Assembly (NCBI GenBank): GCA_002722055.1
Contig: PBKD01000014.1
Location: 266,533 to 330,532, forward strand
Direction: 5' to 3'
Length of the DNA stretch: 64,000 bases
DNA from: Rhodospirillaceae bacterium
Lineage (GTDB): Bacteria; Pseudomonadota; Alphaproteobacteria; SHVP01
The notes below the pieces were generated by a model. That model ran no database searches. It saw only the letters and a list, made by a program, of their open reading frames with translations, and was not told the DNA's origin. Shown piece by piece: positions 7,778 to 17,193 of this stretch; position 1 is the stretch's first letter; each line of letters opens with the position of its first letter. The translations under genes were made by a program, and so were the position numbers.

Positions 7778-9040
7778 TTGAATATGCAGGTTAAAGAAAC
7801 AGTTAATAATATTGCCATCAAAGCTAAGATTGCACTTAAATCTCTCAGAAAAATAAGTTCAAATCAAAAAAATGATGCACTTAAGTTTTCCGCAGAAAGT
7901 ATTATAAAAAACCTTGGAAAGATACTTATTGCTAACCAAGAGGATATTAAGTTTGCTAATCAGAAAGGTATAAAGAAATCTTTACTTAAGAGATTAGAAC
8001 TTGATGAAGGCAAGATTAGAAATATATCTAAAAGCCTTAATGACGTAGCAGATTTAGAGGATCCAGTAGGTAAAATAATTGATTCTAGATATAGGCCTAA
8101 TGGGTTAACTGTGAAGAAAATAAGTGTTCCAATTGGGGTAATTGGGATAATATATGAATCAAGACCAAATGTTACATCAGATGCTGCTAGTCTTTGCCTT
8201 AAATCTGGTAATGCCTGTATATTGAGATGTGGAAGTGAAAGTTTTAATTCTAGCAAGGCAATTTTAGAAAGCCTTTATTTTGGCCTTAACAAAGCTAAAA
8301 TTTCCCTAGATAGTATTCAAATGATACCTACAAGATCAAGAGATGCTGTAAGTGAATTATTAAAACTCAATAATTCTGTTGATATAATTATTCCTCGTGG
8401 AGGCAAAAATCTAATTGAAAAAATAAATAATGGGACCAAAATACCAGTGATTTCTCATCTAGATGGAAATTGCCATACCTATATTCATAAAGATGCAGAT
8501 ATACAAAAATCTATAGATTTGATTATTAATGCAAAATTCAGAAATATATCAATTTGTGGTGCAACTGAGTCTCTTTTAATTGATTCTTCAATTCTATTAA
8601 CCCACCTGCCTAAAATTATTGAAAATTTAATATCAAATGGATGTAAAATTTATGGAGATGATAATTGTGTATCTGTTGATAAAAGAATTCATAATGCCAG
8701 CGAAGATGACTGGTATACTGAATATCTTGATTCGAAAATCTCAGTTAAATCTGTAAAAGATATCAATCAAGCTATTACACATATACAAAAATATGGATCT
8801 GGTCATACCGATTGTATTATTACAGAAAATAAAGTAGCTGCATCAAAATTTTTTAATGAAATTGATAGCGCAATTGTAATGCATAATACATCAACTCAAT
8901 TCGCAGATGGTGGTGAATTTGGCCTTGGAAGTGAAATAGGAATTTCTACCAATAGACTTCATGCAAGAGGACCAGTTGGACTAGAAGAACTAACTACATA
9001 TAAATGGCTTGTAGAAAGCGATGGACAAGTTAGAAAATAA
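7778..9040 (+). CDS. proA: gamma-glutamyl phosphate reductase
   Basis: This is the NADPH-dependent aldehyde dehydrogenase-fold enzyme that reduces glutamyl-5-phosphate to the semialdehyde in proline synthesis. Visible motifs are GVIGIIYESRPNVTSD near 120-134 and the catalytic cysteine C260 in NISICGATESLL. The C-terminal segment EFGLGSEIGISTNRLHARGP is characteristic. Length is 420 from a TTG at 7778, or 418 from the ATG at 7784. A weak purine run (GCGAGAAAAA) precedes both, and the choice is open. It follows proB by 19 bases. Confidence 0.95.
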   Translation: MNMQVKETVNNIAIKAKIALKSLRKISSNQKNDALKFSAESIIKNLGKILIANQEDIKFANQKGIKKSLLKRLELDEGKIRNISKSLNDVADLEDPVGKIIDSRYRPNGLTVKKISVPIGVIGIIYESRPNVTSDAASLCLKSGNACILRCGSESFNSSKAILESLYFGLNKAKISLDSIQMIPTRSRDAVSELLKLNNSVDIIIPRGGKNLIEKINNGTKIPVISHLDGNCHTYIHKDADIQKSIDLIINAKFRNISICGATESLLIDSSILLTHLPKIIENLISNGCKIYGDDNCVSVDKRIHNASEDDWYTEYLDSKISVKSVKDINQAITHIQKYGSGHTDCIITENKVAASKFFNEIDSAIVMHNTSTQFADGGEFGLGSEIGISTNRLHARGPVGLEELTTYKWLVESDGQVRK

Positions 9041-9071
9041 TTAACTCGAGAAGAATGGTTTTTATTTGTAA

Positions 9072-9650
9072 ATGAAAAAAAGAGTAGGTTTACTTGGAGG
9101 CACGTTTGATCCTCCACACATAGGTCATTTAAAAATTAGCACTAAAGCAATTAAGAAATTGAGACTTTTTGAGGTATGGTGGATAGTTGCATTACAAAAC
9201 CCTCTAAAGTTTAGACAAAATAAAGAAAACTTTACAGAACGATTTAAAAAGTCGGAAATATATACAAAAGAATATAGCAATATTAAAATATCATGCTTAG
9301 AAAAAAAATATAATATAAATTTTTCAATTGATACAATACATTCACTAAAGAAAAATTTTAAAGATATTGATTTTATTTGGCTTATGGGAGCAGATAATTT
9401 TGTCAAACTTCATTATTGGAAAAAATGGCATAATTTTATGAAAGAAGTGCCTGTAGCAGTATTTAACCGACCTGGTTATTCTCATCAAGCGCTTACAAGT
9501 ATGGCAGCATATTATTATAGAAAATATAGGTATATCAATTATAAAAAGCCTATGATGGATTTATCTTCGCCAAAATGGGTTTTTATTTGGGATGTAAATG
9601 AGAAAGTTTCATCAAGTTATATAAGAAATATTGGGAAGGATAAAAGTTAA
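9072..9650 (+). CDS. nadD: nicotinate-nucleotide adenylyltransferase
   Basis: This enzyme adenylylates nicotinate mononucleotide in NAD synthesis. The nucleotidyltransferase motif GGTFDPPHIGHL lies at residues 9-20, and the C-terminal SSSYIRN at about 182-188 corresponds to the ISSTxIR motif that binds ATP phosphates. The central LMGADNFVKLHYWKKW is also typical of NadD. At 192 residues it is slightly short. The stop lies 1 base before the preferred start of rsfS, matching the conserved nadD-rsfS-rlmH order. Confidence 0.94.
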   Translation: MKKRVGLLGGTFDPPHIGHLKISTKAIKKLRLFEVWWIVALQNPLKFRQNKENFTERFKKSEIYTKEYSNIKISCLEKKYNINFSIDTIHSLKKNFKDIDFIWLMGADNFVKLHYWKKWHNFMKEVPVAVFNRPGYSHQALTSMAAYYYRKYRYINYKKPMMDLSSPKWVFIWDVNEKVSSSYIRNIGKDKS

Positions 9651-9651
9651 T

Positions 9652-9993
9652 TTGTTAAAAGATGAAATAATAATTTCACTTGAAAGTGATAAAGCAATCG
9701 AAGTGAAAGCAATAGATCTAAGAGAAAAAACCTTTATTGCCGACCAAATGATAATAGCAAGCGGATCATCTAAAAGACACATAGCCTCAATGGCAGAACA
9801 TATAAAAGAAAAATTAAGTAAAAAAAATATTAAAGTTAAAATTGAAGGAATAGAGCAGTCCGAGTGGGTTTTGATTGATTGTAATAGTGTAATTGTCCAC
9901 ATTTTTTTACCAGAAATTAGAAGTTATTATAATCTTGAAAAAATTTGGGATTTCCAAATTGACAATAAATTTGTTTCTCAGGAGAAAAATTGA
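9652..9993 (+). CDS. rsfS: ribosome silencing factor RsfS
   Basis: RsfS binds L14 on the large subunit and blocks subunit joining when nutrients are scarce. The 113-residue protein shows the DUF143 pattern: DLREKTFIADQMIIASGSS, then the conserved region around GIEQSEWVLIDCNSVIVHIF, ending in an acidic/aromatic segment (YYNLEKIW). I prefer the TTG at 9652, because GGGAAGGA lies at 9633-9640, 11 bases upstream. An upstream TTG at 9631 is in frame but would place that Shine-Dalgarno inside the gene. The stop overlaps the rlmH start. Confidence 0.9.
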   Translation: MLKDEIIISLESDKAIEVKAIDLREKTFIADQMIIASGSSKRHIASMAEHIKEKLSKKNIKVKIEGIEQSEWVLIDCNSVIVHIFLPEIRSYYNLEKIWDFQIDNKFVSQEKN

Positions 9994-10445
9994 ATATAAA
10001 TATAGTATCAATAGGTCAATTTAAAAATAGTGAATATAAACCTATTTTTTTTAATTATATTTCAAAATTACCTTGGGAAGTTAAACTTACAGAGCTAAAA
10101 CCATACAAACATAAGAATCAACAGGTAAGAAAAGAAAAAGACTCTGACAAGCTTATAGAAAAAGTGAACGAAAATCAGATGATCATTTCTCTAGATAAGT
10201 CTGGAAATACTATAACAAGTGAAGAATTTACACAGTTAATTACTCAACAAAAACAAGATAACAAAAATATATCTTTCCTTATTGGCGGCGCAGATGGTAT
10301 ATCAGCCAGCTGCTTAAAAAAGTCAAATATAATTATTTCTTTTGGAAAAATGACTTGGCCCCACCTTTTAGCTAGACTTCTATTAGCTGAGCAACTGTAT
10401 AGAGCATCATCTATCATTTCTAACCATCCTTATCATAGAAATTAA
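9990..10445 (+). CDS. rlmH: 23S rRNA (pseudouridine1915-N3)-methyltransferase
   Basis: This SPOUT-family enzyme methylates pseudouridine 1915 of 23S rRNA. The trefoil-knot signatures FLIGGADGIS (about 96-105) and MTWPHLLARLLLAEQLYRA (about 121-139) are clear, and the protein ends in the invariant YHRN. Length is 151. The start is TTG at 9990, overlapping the rsfS TGA stop as TTGA, with AGGAG just upstream at 9980-9984. This suggests translational coupling with rsfS. Confidence 0.95.
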   Translation: MNINIVSIGQFKNSEYKPIFFNYISKLPWEVKLTELKPYKHKNQQVRKEKDSDKLIEKVNENQMIISLDKSGNTITSEEFTQLITQQKQDNKNISFLIGGADGISASCLKKSNIIISFGKMTWPHLLARLLLAEQLYRASSIISNHPYHRN

Positions 10446-10525
10446 TAGACAAAGAATTTAAGTTCTTGCGTTTAATGTAATTTCAGTCCATTTATATAGT
10501 CTGGAATTTTTTTAAATGTAATCGA

Positions 10526-12052
10526 ATGAAAAAAATTAATCAAAAAGTTATACTATGCATTTTAGACGGTTGGGGTCATAGTAATGATTCAAGAAATAAT
10601 GCAATTTATTCTGCAAATACAGAAACATATGATGGTTTATTAAAAAAATATCCGAACTCTCTTCTTAAAACGTCAGGTTCTGATGTGGGTCTTCCTGATG
10701 GGCAAATGGGTAACTCTGAAGTAGGTCACCTGAATCTTGGTGCCGGAAGAATTATTAAACAAGATTTAGTGAAAATTGATGAATCTATAAATAAAAACCA
10801 ACTAAGAAATAATCAGATAATTAAAAATTTAATTATAAAGTTAAAAAAAAATAATAAGCAATGTCACTTAATCGGGCTAATGTCTCCAGGTGGAGTGCAT
10901 TCAAAACAAAAGCATATTCTGGAATTAGCAGAAATATTAGCAGAAAATAAGGTTAAAACAAATATTCACGCTATACTTGATGGCAGAGATACGCCCCCAA
11001 TGAGTGCGTATGATTACTTAAGTGATTTTATGAGCAGAATGCCTAAACTTTCTAAAATTTCTTCTATATCTGGAAGATATTATGCAATGGATCGTGATAA
11101 CAGATGGGAAAGAACAAAGCTTTATTATGAAACAATAATGAATATTAATTCACAAAAATTTGAATCAAGTTTGGATGTAATTAAAAATTCTTATAATAAT
11201 GAAATATTTGACGAATTTATTCTGCCCTGCTCAAATATTGAATATCAAGGGATTGAAGACGGAGATGGTTTTTTAGTAGCTAACTTTAGAGCAGATAGAA
11301 TTAGACAAATTCTTAGTGCTCTTGTAACTGACAACTTCAGCGACTTTGATAGAAAATTAAAACCTAACTTCTGTTCAAAAAATATTATGACTTCGTGCTC
11401 TTCAAATATAGATAGGTATTGCGATATTCTTTTCCCCCCTAACGATATTGTTGATACTTTAGGAGAGATTTTTGAAAAAAATGATTTAAGACAATTTCGA
11501 ATTGCAGAAACAGAAAAATATGCACATGTGACATTTTTTTTTAATGGTGGACGAGAAGAACCTTTCAAATTTGAGGAAAGAGAATTAATTCCTTCACCAA
11601 AAGTAGAAACTTACGACCAAAAACCAGAAATGTCAGCGCATGAGGTCACTAATAGTTTATTAGAGGCTATAACAATTGATAAAAATGATTTAATAATTGT
11701 TAATTATGCAAATCCAGATATGGTAGGACACACAGGAAACTTCAAAGCAGCTATATCTGCCGTAGAAGTAATAGATAATTGCCTTAAAAAAATTGTTAGT
11801 AAAGTTGAGGAAAAAAATTCAATACTTATAATCACCGCCGATCATGGCAATGTAGAATGTATGAAAAATTATGAGAATCAGCAACCTCATACAGCTCATA
11901 CCACTAAAGATGTACCTTTAATAATTATAAACGCGAAAAATGTAAAATCATTGTCTAATGGACGTCTATGTGATGTTTCACCTACAATATTAGATCTATG
12001 TGGAATAAATAAACCCTCAGTTATGACGGGGAAAACATTGATAAATAATTAA
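10526..12052 (+). CDS. gpmI: 2,3-bisphosphoglycerate-independent phosphoglycerate mutase
   Basis: This Mn-dependent enzyme interconverts 3- and 2-phosphoglycerate in glycolysis and gluconeogenesis. The 508-residue protein belongs to the alkaline-phosphatase superfamily. DGWG at 14-17 supplies a metal ligand, S64 in MGNSEVGHLNLG is the phosphoserine nucleophile, LDGRDTPP is in the transferase domain, and TADHGN near the C-terminus supplies further metal ligands. Length is normal. It follows rlmH after 80 bases and precedes an envC-like gene, a typical alphaproteobacterial order. Confidence 0.95.
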   Translation: MKKINQKVILCILDGWGHSNDSRNNAIYSANTETYDGLLKKYPNSLLKTSGSDVGLPDGQMGNSEVGHLNLGAGRIIKQDLVKIDESINKNQLRNNQIIKNLIIKLKKNNKQCHLIGLMSPGGVHSKQKHILELAEILAENKVKTNIHAILDGRDTPPMSAYDYLSDFMSRMPKLSKISSISGRYYAMDRDNRWERTKLYYETIMNINSQKFESSLDVIKNSYNNEIFDEFILPCSNIEYQGIEDGDGFLVANFRADRIRQILSALVTDNFSDFDRKLKPNFCSKNIMTSCSSNIDRYCDILFPPNDIVDTLGEIFEKNDLRQFRIAETEKYAHVTFFFNGGREEPFKFEERELIPSPKVETYDQKPEMSAHEVTNSLLEAITIDKNDLIIVNYANPDMVGHTGNFKAAISAVEVIDNCLKKIVSKVEEKNSILIITADHGNVECMKNYENQQPHTAHTTKDVPLIIINAKNVKSLSNGRLCDVSPTILDLCGINKPSVMTGKTLINN

Positions 12053-12066
12053 AGATAAATAGATAA

Positions 12067-13248
12067 ATGAATTTTAAAATTATACCTCACTTTATTTTTA
12101 AAAGTCTTTTTTTATTTATATTTTTATTATTTTTACAAAACTCTTTTGCTAATGAAGTATCTAAGAATGCACTAGAAAAATTAAAAGAAGTTGAAAAAGC
12201 AATTGAACAAAACAAAGTACGAGGGAAAGAACTAACTAAAGTTAAATCTGAATTAAATAAAGATATTACTAAGCTGAGAGAAACTTTGCTTAAAACATCA
12301 ATTAATGTTATGAATCAAGAACAAGTAGTAGATACCATTTCTGATAAAATAAGAATTTATAGTTCTGAGGAAAAAACTATTAGAAATAACCTAAATGATA
12401 AAAAAATAGATATAGATAAAATACTAATCACATTGCAAAGAATACAAAGATTTCAATTAAATAAATTACAGATAAGTGAAGATAAAATATTTAAGGATAT
12501 AAATACTTCACATTTACTATCTGCTATTCTCCCTCAAATTACTGATATTTCTAACAATCTTAAATCAGAATTAACGGCACTAAATCAGCTAAAAAAAGAA
12601 ATATATAAAGAACAACAAAACTTAAATTCTGCAAAAAAATTAATGAGTAGAGAAAAAATCGCTTTAAATAGGCTTATTGATAGAAAATCTGAATTAAGAG
12701 GAAAGCTTATTATTGAAACTAAGGAGAATAAAGAAAAAATAAAAAAATTGGCTCAAAATGCTCAAAGTCTTAAAATTCTGATAAAAAAACTTAGCTCTAA
12801 TAATAAATCACTATTAAAGAGAAGTTCTAAATTAAATAAACTAGATAATAATAGTTTTCCTTCATCTAAAGGGAAATTACCACTACCAGTAAAAGGTATT
12901 ATAAAAACCACATATGGTGAAAAAAATAGATTAGGAACTAGATCAAAAGGTTTAACTGTTGAAACTATTACTAAAGCAAGTGTAATAAGCCCACATGAAG
13001 GTGAAATAGTCTTTGCTGGACCATTTAGAAATTATGGTAACCTCTTGATTATTTCATATGGAAGCGGATATCATATTTTATTTTCTGGGTTAGACTCTAT
13101 AAATGGTTATGTAGGAAAATGGATTATGGCTGGCGAGCCAATTGGAAGAATGGGCAACAATTCTAAAGATTTTAAACCAGAGTTATATATTGAATTGAGA
13201 AAAAATGGCGAACCGGTAGATCCAAATAAATGGATAGTCATAAATTAA
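12067..13248 (+). CDS. EnvC-like murein hydrolase activator (degenerate M23/LytM domain)
   Basis: The N-terminus has a hydrophobic signal segment (residues about 7-28, ending FANEVS). Residues about 30-255 are strongly charged and heptad-like, a long coiled coil. The C-terminal 115 residues are a LytM/M23 fold (PLPVKGIIKTTYGE; GYHILFSGL; PELYIELRKNGEPVDP). The zinc-binding His/Asp set of active M23 peptidases is not visible, as in EnvC, which activates amidases during septal splitting rather than cutting murein itself. It is periplasmic by signal peptide and overlaps the next gene region upstream of ctpA. Confidence 0.82.
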   Translation: MNFKIIPHFIFKSLFLFIFLLFLQNSFANEVSKNALEKLKEVEKAIEQNKVRGKELTKVKSELNKDITKLRETLLKTSINVMNQEQVVDTISDKIRIYSSEEKTIRNNLNDKKIDIDKILITLQRIQRFQLNKLQISEDKIFKDINTSHLLSAILPQITDISNNLKSELTALNQLKKEIYKEQQNLNSAKKLMSREKIALNRLIDRKSELRGKLIIETKENKEKIKKLAQNAQSLKILIKKLSSNNKSLLKRSSKLNKLDNNSFPSSKGKLPLPVKGIIKTTYGEKNRLGTRSKGLTVETITKASVISPHEGEIVFAGPFRNYGNLLIISYGSGYHILFSGLDSINGYVGKWIMAGEPIGRMGNNSKDFKPELYIELRKNGEPVDPNKWIVIN

Positions 13249-13265
13249 ATGAAGGTAAGAGGATA

Positions 13266-14525
13266 ATGAAATATTTAATAAAGTATGCTTTTTTAATCGT
13301 ATTATTTAGTATCCAAGTAAATATAGCAGCTCAAGCAACTGAACTAGAAAAAACATATAAACAGCTGGATTTTTTTGGAAAAGTTTTTGATAAAGTGAAG
13401 AAAAACTACGTCGATGAAGTATCTGACGAAAAGCTAATGGAAGCAGCTATTAACGGAATGCTGCAGTCACTTGATCCACACTCCGGATATTTAAATGAAA
13501 AAAATTTTAAAGAAATGCAAATCCAAACAAGAGGCCAGTTTGGTGGTCTAGGTATCGAAGTAACAATGGAAAAAGGTTTTGTTAAAGTAATAGCGCCAAT
13601 TGAAGATACTCCTGCATTTAAAGCAGGGTTAAAAACTAATGATCTTATAACACATATTGATGGTAAACCTGTGCAAGGTTTATCATTATCTCAAGCTGTT
13701 GAAAAAATGAGAGGCCCAGTTAATAGTAAAATTATTTTGACTATTTCAAGAACTGAAGAAAAAAAATCTTTTGATGTTGAGATTATTAGAAAAGTTATCA
13801 AAATTGCTTCAGTAAAAGGAAGAATAGAAGGTAAAACAATCTATATCAGGATTTCTTCATTTAGTGAACAAACTTTTTCGGGGTTAAAAAAGGAAGTAAA
13901 AAAACTAAATGCAGAACTTAATAAAGAATCTAACGGGGTTATATTAGATCTAAGGGGAAACCCTGGAGGACTTTTAAGTCAAGCTATAAAGGTTAGTGAT
14001 GCATTTCTTGATAAAGGAGAAATAGTCTCAACACGTGGAAGAAAAAAAAATGACTCACAAAGATATAATGCAAGGAAGGGCGATATAATTACTGGGTTAC
14101 CAATGATTGTTTTAATAAATAGTGGATCTGCATCTGCCTCAGAAATAGTTGCAGGAGCCTTACAAGATCATGGCCGGGCTGTAATAATGGGCACAAAATC
14201 ATTTGGAAAAGGATCAGTTCAAACAATAATGCCAATATCAGGTTTTGGAGCGTTGCGACTTACTACATCTCTGTATTATACACCTTCTGGTATATCCATC
14301 CAAGCAAAGGGAATAACTCCTGATATTACAGTAGAACAAGTAAGGCTTAATACTGAAGACAGTTCTAAGTTTAGAAGCGAAGCAAATTTAAGGAATCATA
14401 TTGAAGCTGATAAAAAGGGTGATAAACAAAAAAGTCAGGATAACCTAGATATAATGAAAGATTATCAATTATCACGAGCTTTAGATATGTTAAAGGGGAT
14501 AAAAATATTTAAAAAAGCAAATTAA
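13266..14525 (+). CDS. ctpA: carboxyl-terminal processing peptidase, S41 family
   Basis: This is a periplasmic serine protease that trims or degrades exported proteins from their C-termini. From the ATG at 13266 it has 419 residues: a signal peptide (MKYLIKYAFLIVLFSIQ, cleaved near residue 20), a PDZ domain at about 85-165, and the S41 core. The catalytic serine is about S290 in SGSASASE and the lysine about K315 in SFGKGSVQ. An upstream in-frame ATG at 13230 lies inside the previous gene and would bury the signal peptide. AAGGTAAGAGG just before 13266 supports the later start. Confidence 0.92.
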   Translation: MKYLIKYAFLIVLFSIQVNIAAQATELEKTYKQLDFFGKVFDKVKKNYVDEVSDEKLMEAAINGMLQSLDPHSGYLNEKNFKEMQIQTRGQFGGLGIEVTMEKGFVKVIAPIEDTPAFKAGLKTNDLITHIDGKPVQGLSLSQAVEKMRGPVNSKIILTISRTEEKKSFDVEIIRKVIKIASVKGRIEGKTIYIRISSFSEQTFSGLKKEVKKLNAELNKESNGVILDLRGNPGGLLSQAIKVSDAFLDKGEIVSTRGRKKNDSQRYNARKGDIITGLPMIVLINSGSASASEIVAGALQDHGRAVIMGTKSFGKGSVQTIMPISGFGALRLTTSLYYTPSGISIQAKGITPDITVEQVRLNTEDSSKFRSEANLRNHIEADKKGDKQKSQDNLDIMKDYQLSRALDMLKGIKIFKKAN

Positions 14526-14561
14526 GCTTAGATTGAATAAAAAAAATTTAGAGAAACTATT

Positions 14562-15890
14562 ATGGCTAGAAGAAAAAATGATGAAAAACTAGAAAAAATT
14601 GATGAACAGGAAGAGAACACAATTTCATCAAGCGATAGTAACGATCTTGATATTAAAAATGAAAAAAATGAGAGCGAACAAGATCAAATTGATGATGACG
14701 ATGAGTACGAAGGTGATGACGATGACGATGATGATGACGATGATGATGATGACGATGATGATGATGATGATGCCGAAGCAGCTAAGAAGAAATTTTTTCT
14801 TATCAGAAAACCTATAGTCAGTCTTTTAGTAGTATTTATAATTTTAATAGGAGTTTATATAGGTTGGCTACAATATAATTATGCACCCCCAACCGAAAAA
14901 GATATCGCAAGTAAACCATCAAACTCAGTTTCATTTTCAATAAAAAAAGATGATACTGATGATAAAGATAAAACTGAAATTTCAGAAGAAGAAAAAATCA
15001 TAAAAAAGAAAAAAGAAAAAAAGAAAAAAATTGAAAAAGGTATATCACCTGATGCTCCAGTAGAAATGGCCTCCTCACCAGATCCGGACTTAGTTACAGA
15101 AAGTGATTTTGGCCCACTACCAATAATAAGTGAGGATGGGAAAGAACCCTGGAAAGTCTATGCGAGACCTTACAATATTAAAAATAAAAGACCAAAAATA
15201 GCTATCCTTCTTGCCGGTTTAGGATTATCTGAGGGTGCAACTAATTCTGCTATACAGGAATTACCGGGTAGTGTTACATTAAGTTTTACACCCTATGCAC
15301 CAAGGCTTGAAGAATGGATAGATTTATCCCGAGCAGCAGGACATGAAGTAATTCTTGAGCTACCTATGGAATCATACGACTATCCTTCCAGCGACCCCGG
15401 GCCACATACTTTACTTACAACTTTAGATCCCGAAAAAAATATAGAAAGACTCAATTTTTTATTAAGTAGGTTTACCGGTTACGTTGGTGTAACAAATTTT
15501 TTAGGTGATAAATTTAGTGATGACTCAACTAGTCTTAAACCAATATTAGAAGAGATAAGGAAACGAGGGCTATTAATTTTAGAGTCTAAAATAGAAGATA
15601 GTAATAATACATCTTTCATAGCTTCAGAAATTGATCTACCCCATGCAAAAAATAATCACTTCCTTGATATAAAAGCATCTAGGGTTTCAATAGATTCCAA
15701 ACTCTTTGAACTAGAAAAAATTGCTGAAAAAAATGGAACCGCAGTAGGTATAGGTTTTTCTTATCCGGTTACAATGGAACGAATTGCTAAATGGTCTACT
15801 TCACTATCAGAAAAAGGGATAGACTTAGTTCCTATCTCTAGCATTGCAATAATTAAACTTGCAGATAAGAAATCAGAACAAAATGAATAG
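14562..15890 (+). CDS. divergent polysaccharide deacetylase family protein with acidic cytoplasmic head
   Basis: The 442-residue protein has three parts. Residues 1-75 are very acidic and include an unbroken run of 19 Asp (52-70). A transmembrane helix follows at about 84-103, preceded by Lys/Arg residues that place the head in the cytoplasm. The C-terminal domain, about 210-435, matches the YibQ-like deacetylase family: AILLAGLGLS, LELPMES, YVGVTNFLGDKF. The first metal-binding Asp of true deacetylases is not seen (LLAGLGL), so activity is doubtful. It sits between ctpA and rppH, as in many alphaproteobacteria; the role is presumably in the cell envelope. Confidence 0.85.
   Translation: MARRKNDEKLEKIDEQEENTISSSDSNDLDIKNEKNESEQDQIDDDDEYEGDDDDDDDDDDDDDDDDDDDAEAAKKKFFLIRKPIVSLLVVFIILIGVYIGWLQYNYAPPTEKDIASKPSNSVSFSIKKDDTDDKDKTEISEEEKIIKKKKEKKKKIEKGISPDAPVEMASSPDPDLVTESDFGPLPIISEDGKEPWKVYARPYNIKNKRPKIAILLAGLGLSEGATNSAIQELPGSVTLSFTPYAPRLEEWIDLSRAAGHEVILELPMESYDYPSSDPGPHTLLTTLDPEKNIERLNFLLSRFTGYVGVTNFLGDKFSDDSTSLKPILEEIRKRGLLILESKIEDSNNTSFIASEIDLPHAKNNHFLDIKASRVSIDSKLFELEKIAEKNGTAVGIGFSYPVTMERIAKWSTSLSEKGIDLVPISSIAIIKLADKKSEQNE
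14715..14771 (+). repeat. GAT/GAC trinucleotide microsatellite (19 codons of Asp)
   Basis: Nineteen consecutive GAT or GAC codons encode residues 52-70 of the deacetylase-like protein. The unit is 3 bases, so slippage would change the length of the acidic run without breaking the frame. The mix of GAT and GAC makes the repeat imperfect, which lowers slippage. Confidence 0.9.
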
Positions 15891-16356
15891 TTACAGGCCC
15901 TGTGTAGGAATAATGTTATTAAATTCTGAAAATTTAATTTTAGTTGGTAAAAGGTTAAAATCTAATGAAGATACAAAAACTGCATGGCAAATGCCTCAGG
16001 GAGGAATAGATAAACTTGAAAAACCAATTGATGCAGCACTTAGAGAGTTAAAGGAAGAAATAGGAACAAATAATGCCAATATAATTTGTGAGCACAAAGA
16101 ATGGTTGAGATACGATCTCCCAGAAGAATTAAGAAAAAATTTATGGGAAGGTAAATATAAAGGGCAAGAGCAAAAGTGGTTTGCAATGAGATTTCTAGGT
16201 AAAGACTCAGATATAGATATAAATACTTCTGAACCAGAATTTAGAGATTGGAAATGGATTAAGGCTGATGAACTTCTATCAGTTGTTGTGCCATTTAAAT
16301 ATGATATCTATCAAACTTTAATCAAAAAATTATACTCTAACGCAGTAAGAAATTAG
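15883..16356 (+). CDS. rppH: RNA pyrophosphohydrolase (NUDIX)
   Basis: RppH removes pyrophosphate from mRNA 5' ends and so starts RNA decay. From the ATG at 15883 the protein has 157 residues and begins MNSYRPCVGIMLLN, the usual start of alphaproteobacterial RppH. The NUDIX box starts at GGIDKLEKPIDAALRELKEE. The segment around KGQEQKWFAMRF is also typical. A TTG 24 bases upstream is in frame but would add residues that homologues lack. The ATG overlaps the stop of the previous gene (AATGAATAG), implying coupled translation. Confidence 0.92.
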   Translation: MNSYRPCVGIMLLNSENLILVGKRLKSNEDTKTAWQMPQGGIDKLEKPIDAALRELKEEIGTNNANIICEHKEWLRYDLPEELRKNLWEGKYKGQEQKWFAMRFLGKDSDIDINTSEPEFRDWKWIKADELLSVVVPFKYDIYQTLIKKLYSNAVRN

Positions 16357-16358
16357 AT

Positions 16359-17174
16359 TTAGCTTATGCGTAATTCAATTATTTGGAGTTTTATTTTTAA
16401 AAAAATAAATACAAACTTAGTTAGTATCCTTTCGAATATATATTTAGATGAAAAACCAAGAGCTTTTAGTAGCATTTTAATACCCTTATTTATATGTATC
16501 TCCTTATAAAGTTTTAATGCATAATAAGCATATTCATTGCTTGCTTTTTTTCTATTATATTTGCCATTAAGTCTATTACCAAAATAGAATGCGGATGCAA
16601 GCTCATCATCAGTTGCCTCAAAAACTCTTCCTATTGCAATAAAAATTTTATTTTTAAGATTTATTCTTTCATTTTTTTGATATGTTTTCATACCTCTTCT
16701 AAAAAGTGAGTAATGAGAGAACTCATCTCTTGCAATCAATAAACAAATTTGTTTTAAGACTGGCTCATCACAACAATCAGCAATCGCAGTATAAAACGAA
16801 CTAGTTCCAATTTCCACAACACACCTTGACAATAATTCACCTGTTCGTGAGCCTCTAACGGATTCATCTGCATTTATATTAATAGAATAATTTTTGTAGA
16901 ATTCTTTATAGGATTCATCAAAATTAAATTTAGAATCAGCCAATGAAAGCCATTTAGCTAAAGCTTTACCATGAAGTTTTTCCTCGTTTCCCCAATTTTC
17001 AATCAGAGGGATAAATTCTTTATCGTCATAAAAAACTTTTTTTAGATAAAGGACATAATCTCCACTTCGATACTCGACCAAGCTAGCTGCACGTATGATC
17101 TTAAGCAAACTATCATCTACTTTATTTTTTTGAAAATTTTCCCAATTTATGTTATCTAAATTCCAACCAGCCAA
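16359..17174 (-). CDS. ferritin-like diiron protein of unknown function
   Basis: The 271-residue protein carries a full set of carboxylate-bridged diiron ligands in the spacing of the ferritin/rubrerythrin/acyl-ACP desaturase fold: E34, E65-x2-H68, E121, and E151-x2-H154 (ARDEFSHYSLF). The family includes iron oxidases, hydroxylases and desaturases, and I cannot choose between them. The C-terminal 40 residues are hydrophobic and basic (FERILTKFVFIFLKIKLQ), possibly membrane-associated. It lies 19 bases downstream of atpC on the same strand, so it may be read from the atp transcript. Its stop is 2 bases from that of rppH. Confidence 0.75.
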   Translation of the reverse strand: MAGWNLDNINWENFQKNKVDDSLLKIIRAASLVEYRSGDYVLYLKKVFYDDKEFIPLIENWGNEEKLHGKALAKWLSLADSKFNFDESYKEFYKNYSININADESVRGSRTGELLSRCVVEIGTSSFYTAIADCCDEPVLKQICLLIARDEFSHYSLFRRGMKTYQKNERINLKNKIFIAIGRVFEATDDELASAFYFGNRLNGKYNRKKASNEYAYYALKLYKEIHINKGIKMLLKALGFSSKYIFERILTKFVFIFLKIKLQIIELRIS

Positions 17175-17193
17175 TTTATTACCCGTAGCAATT

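Noticed and set aside
14599-14817. Met-rich frame across the GAT repeat
   Set aside because: It is the shifted reading of the Asp repeat (ATG repeated) and not a separate protein.
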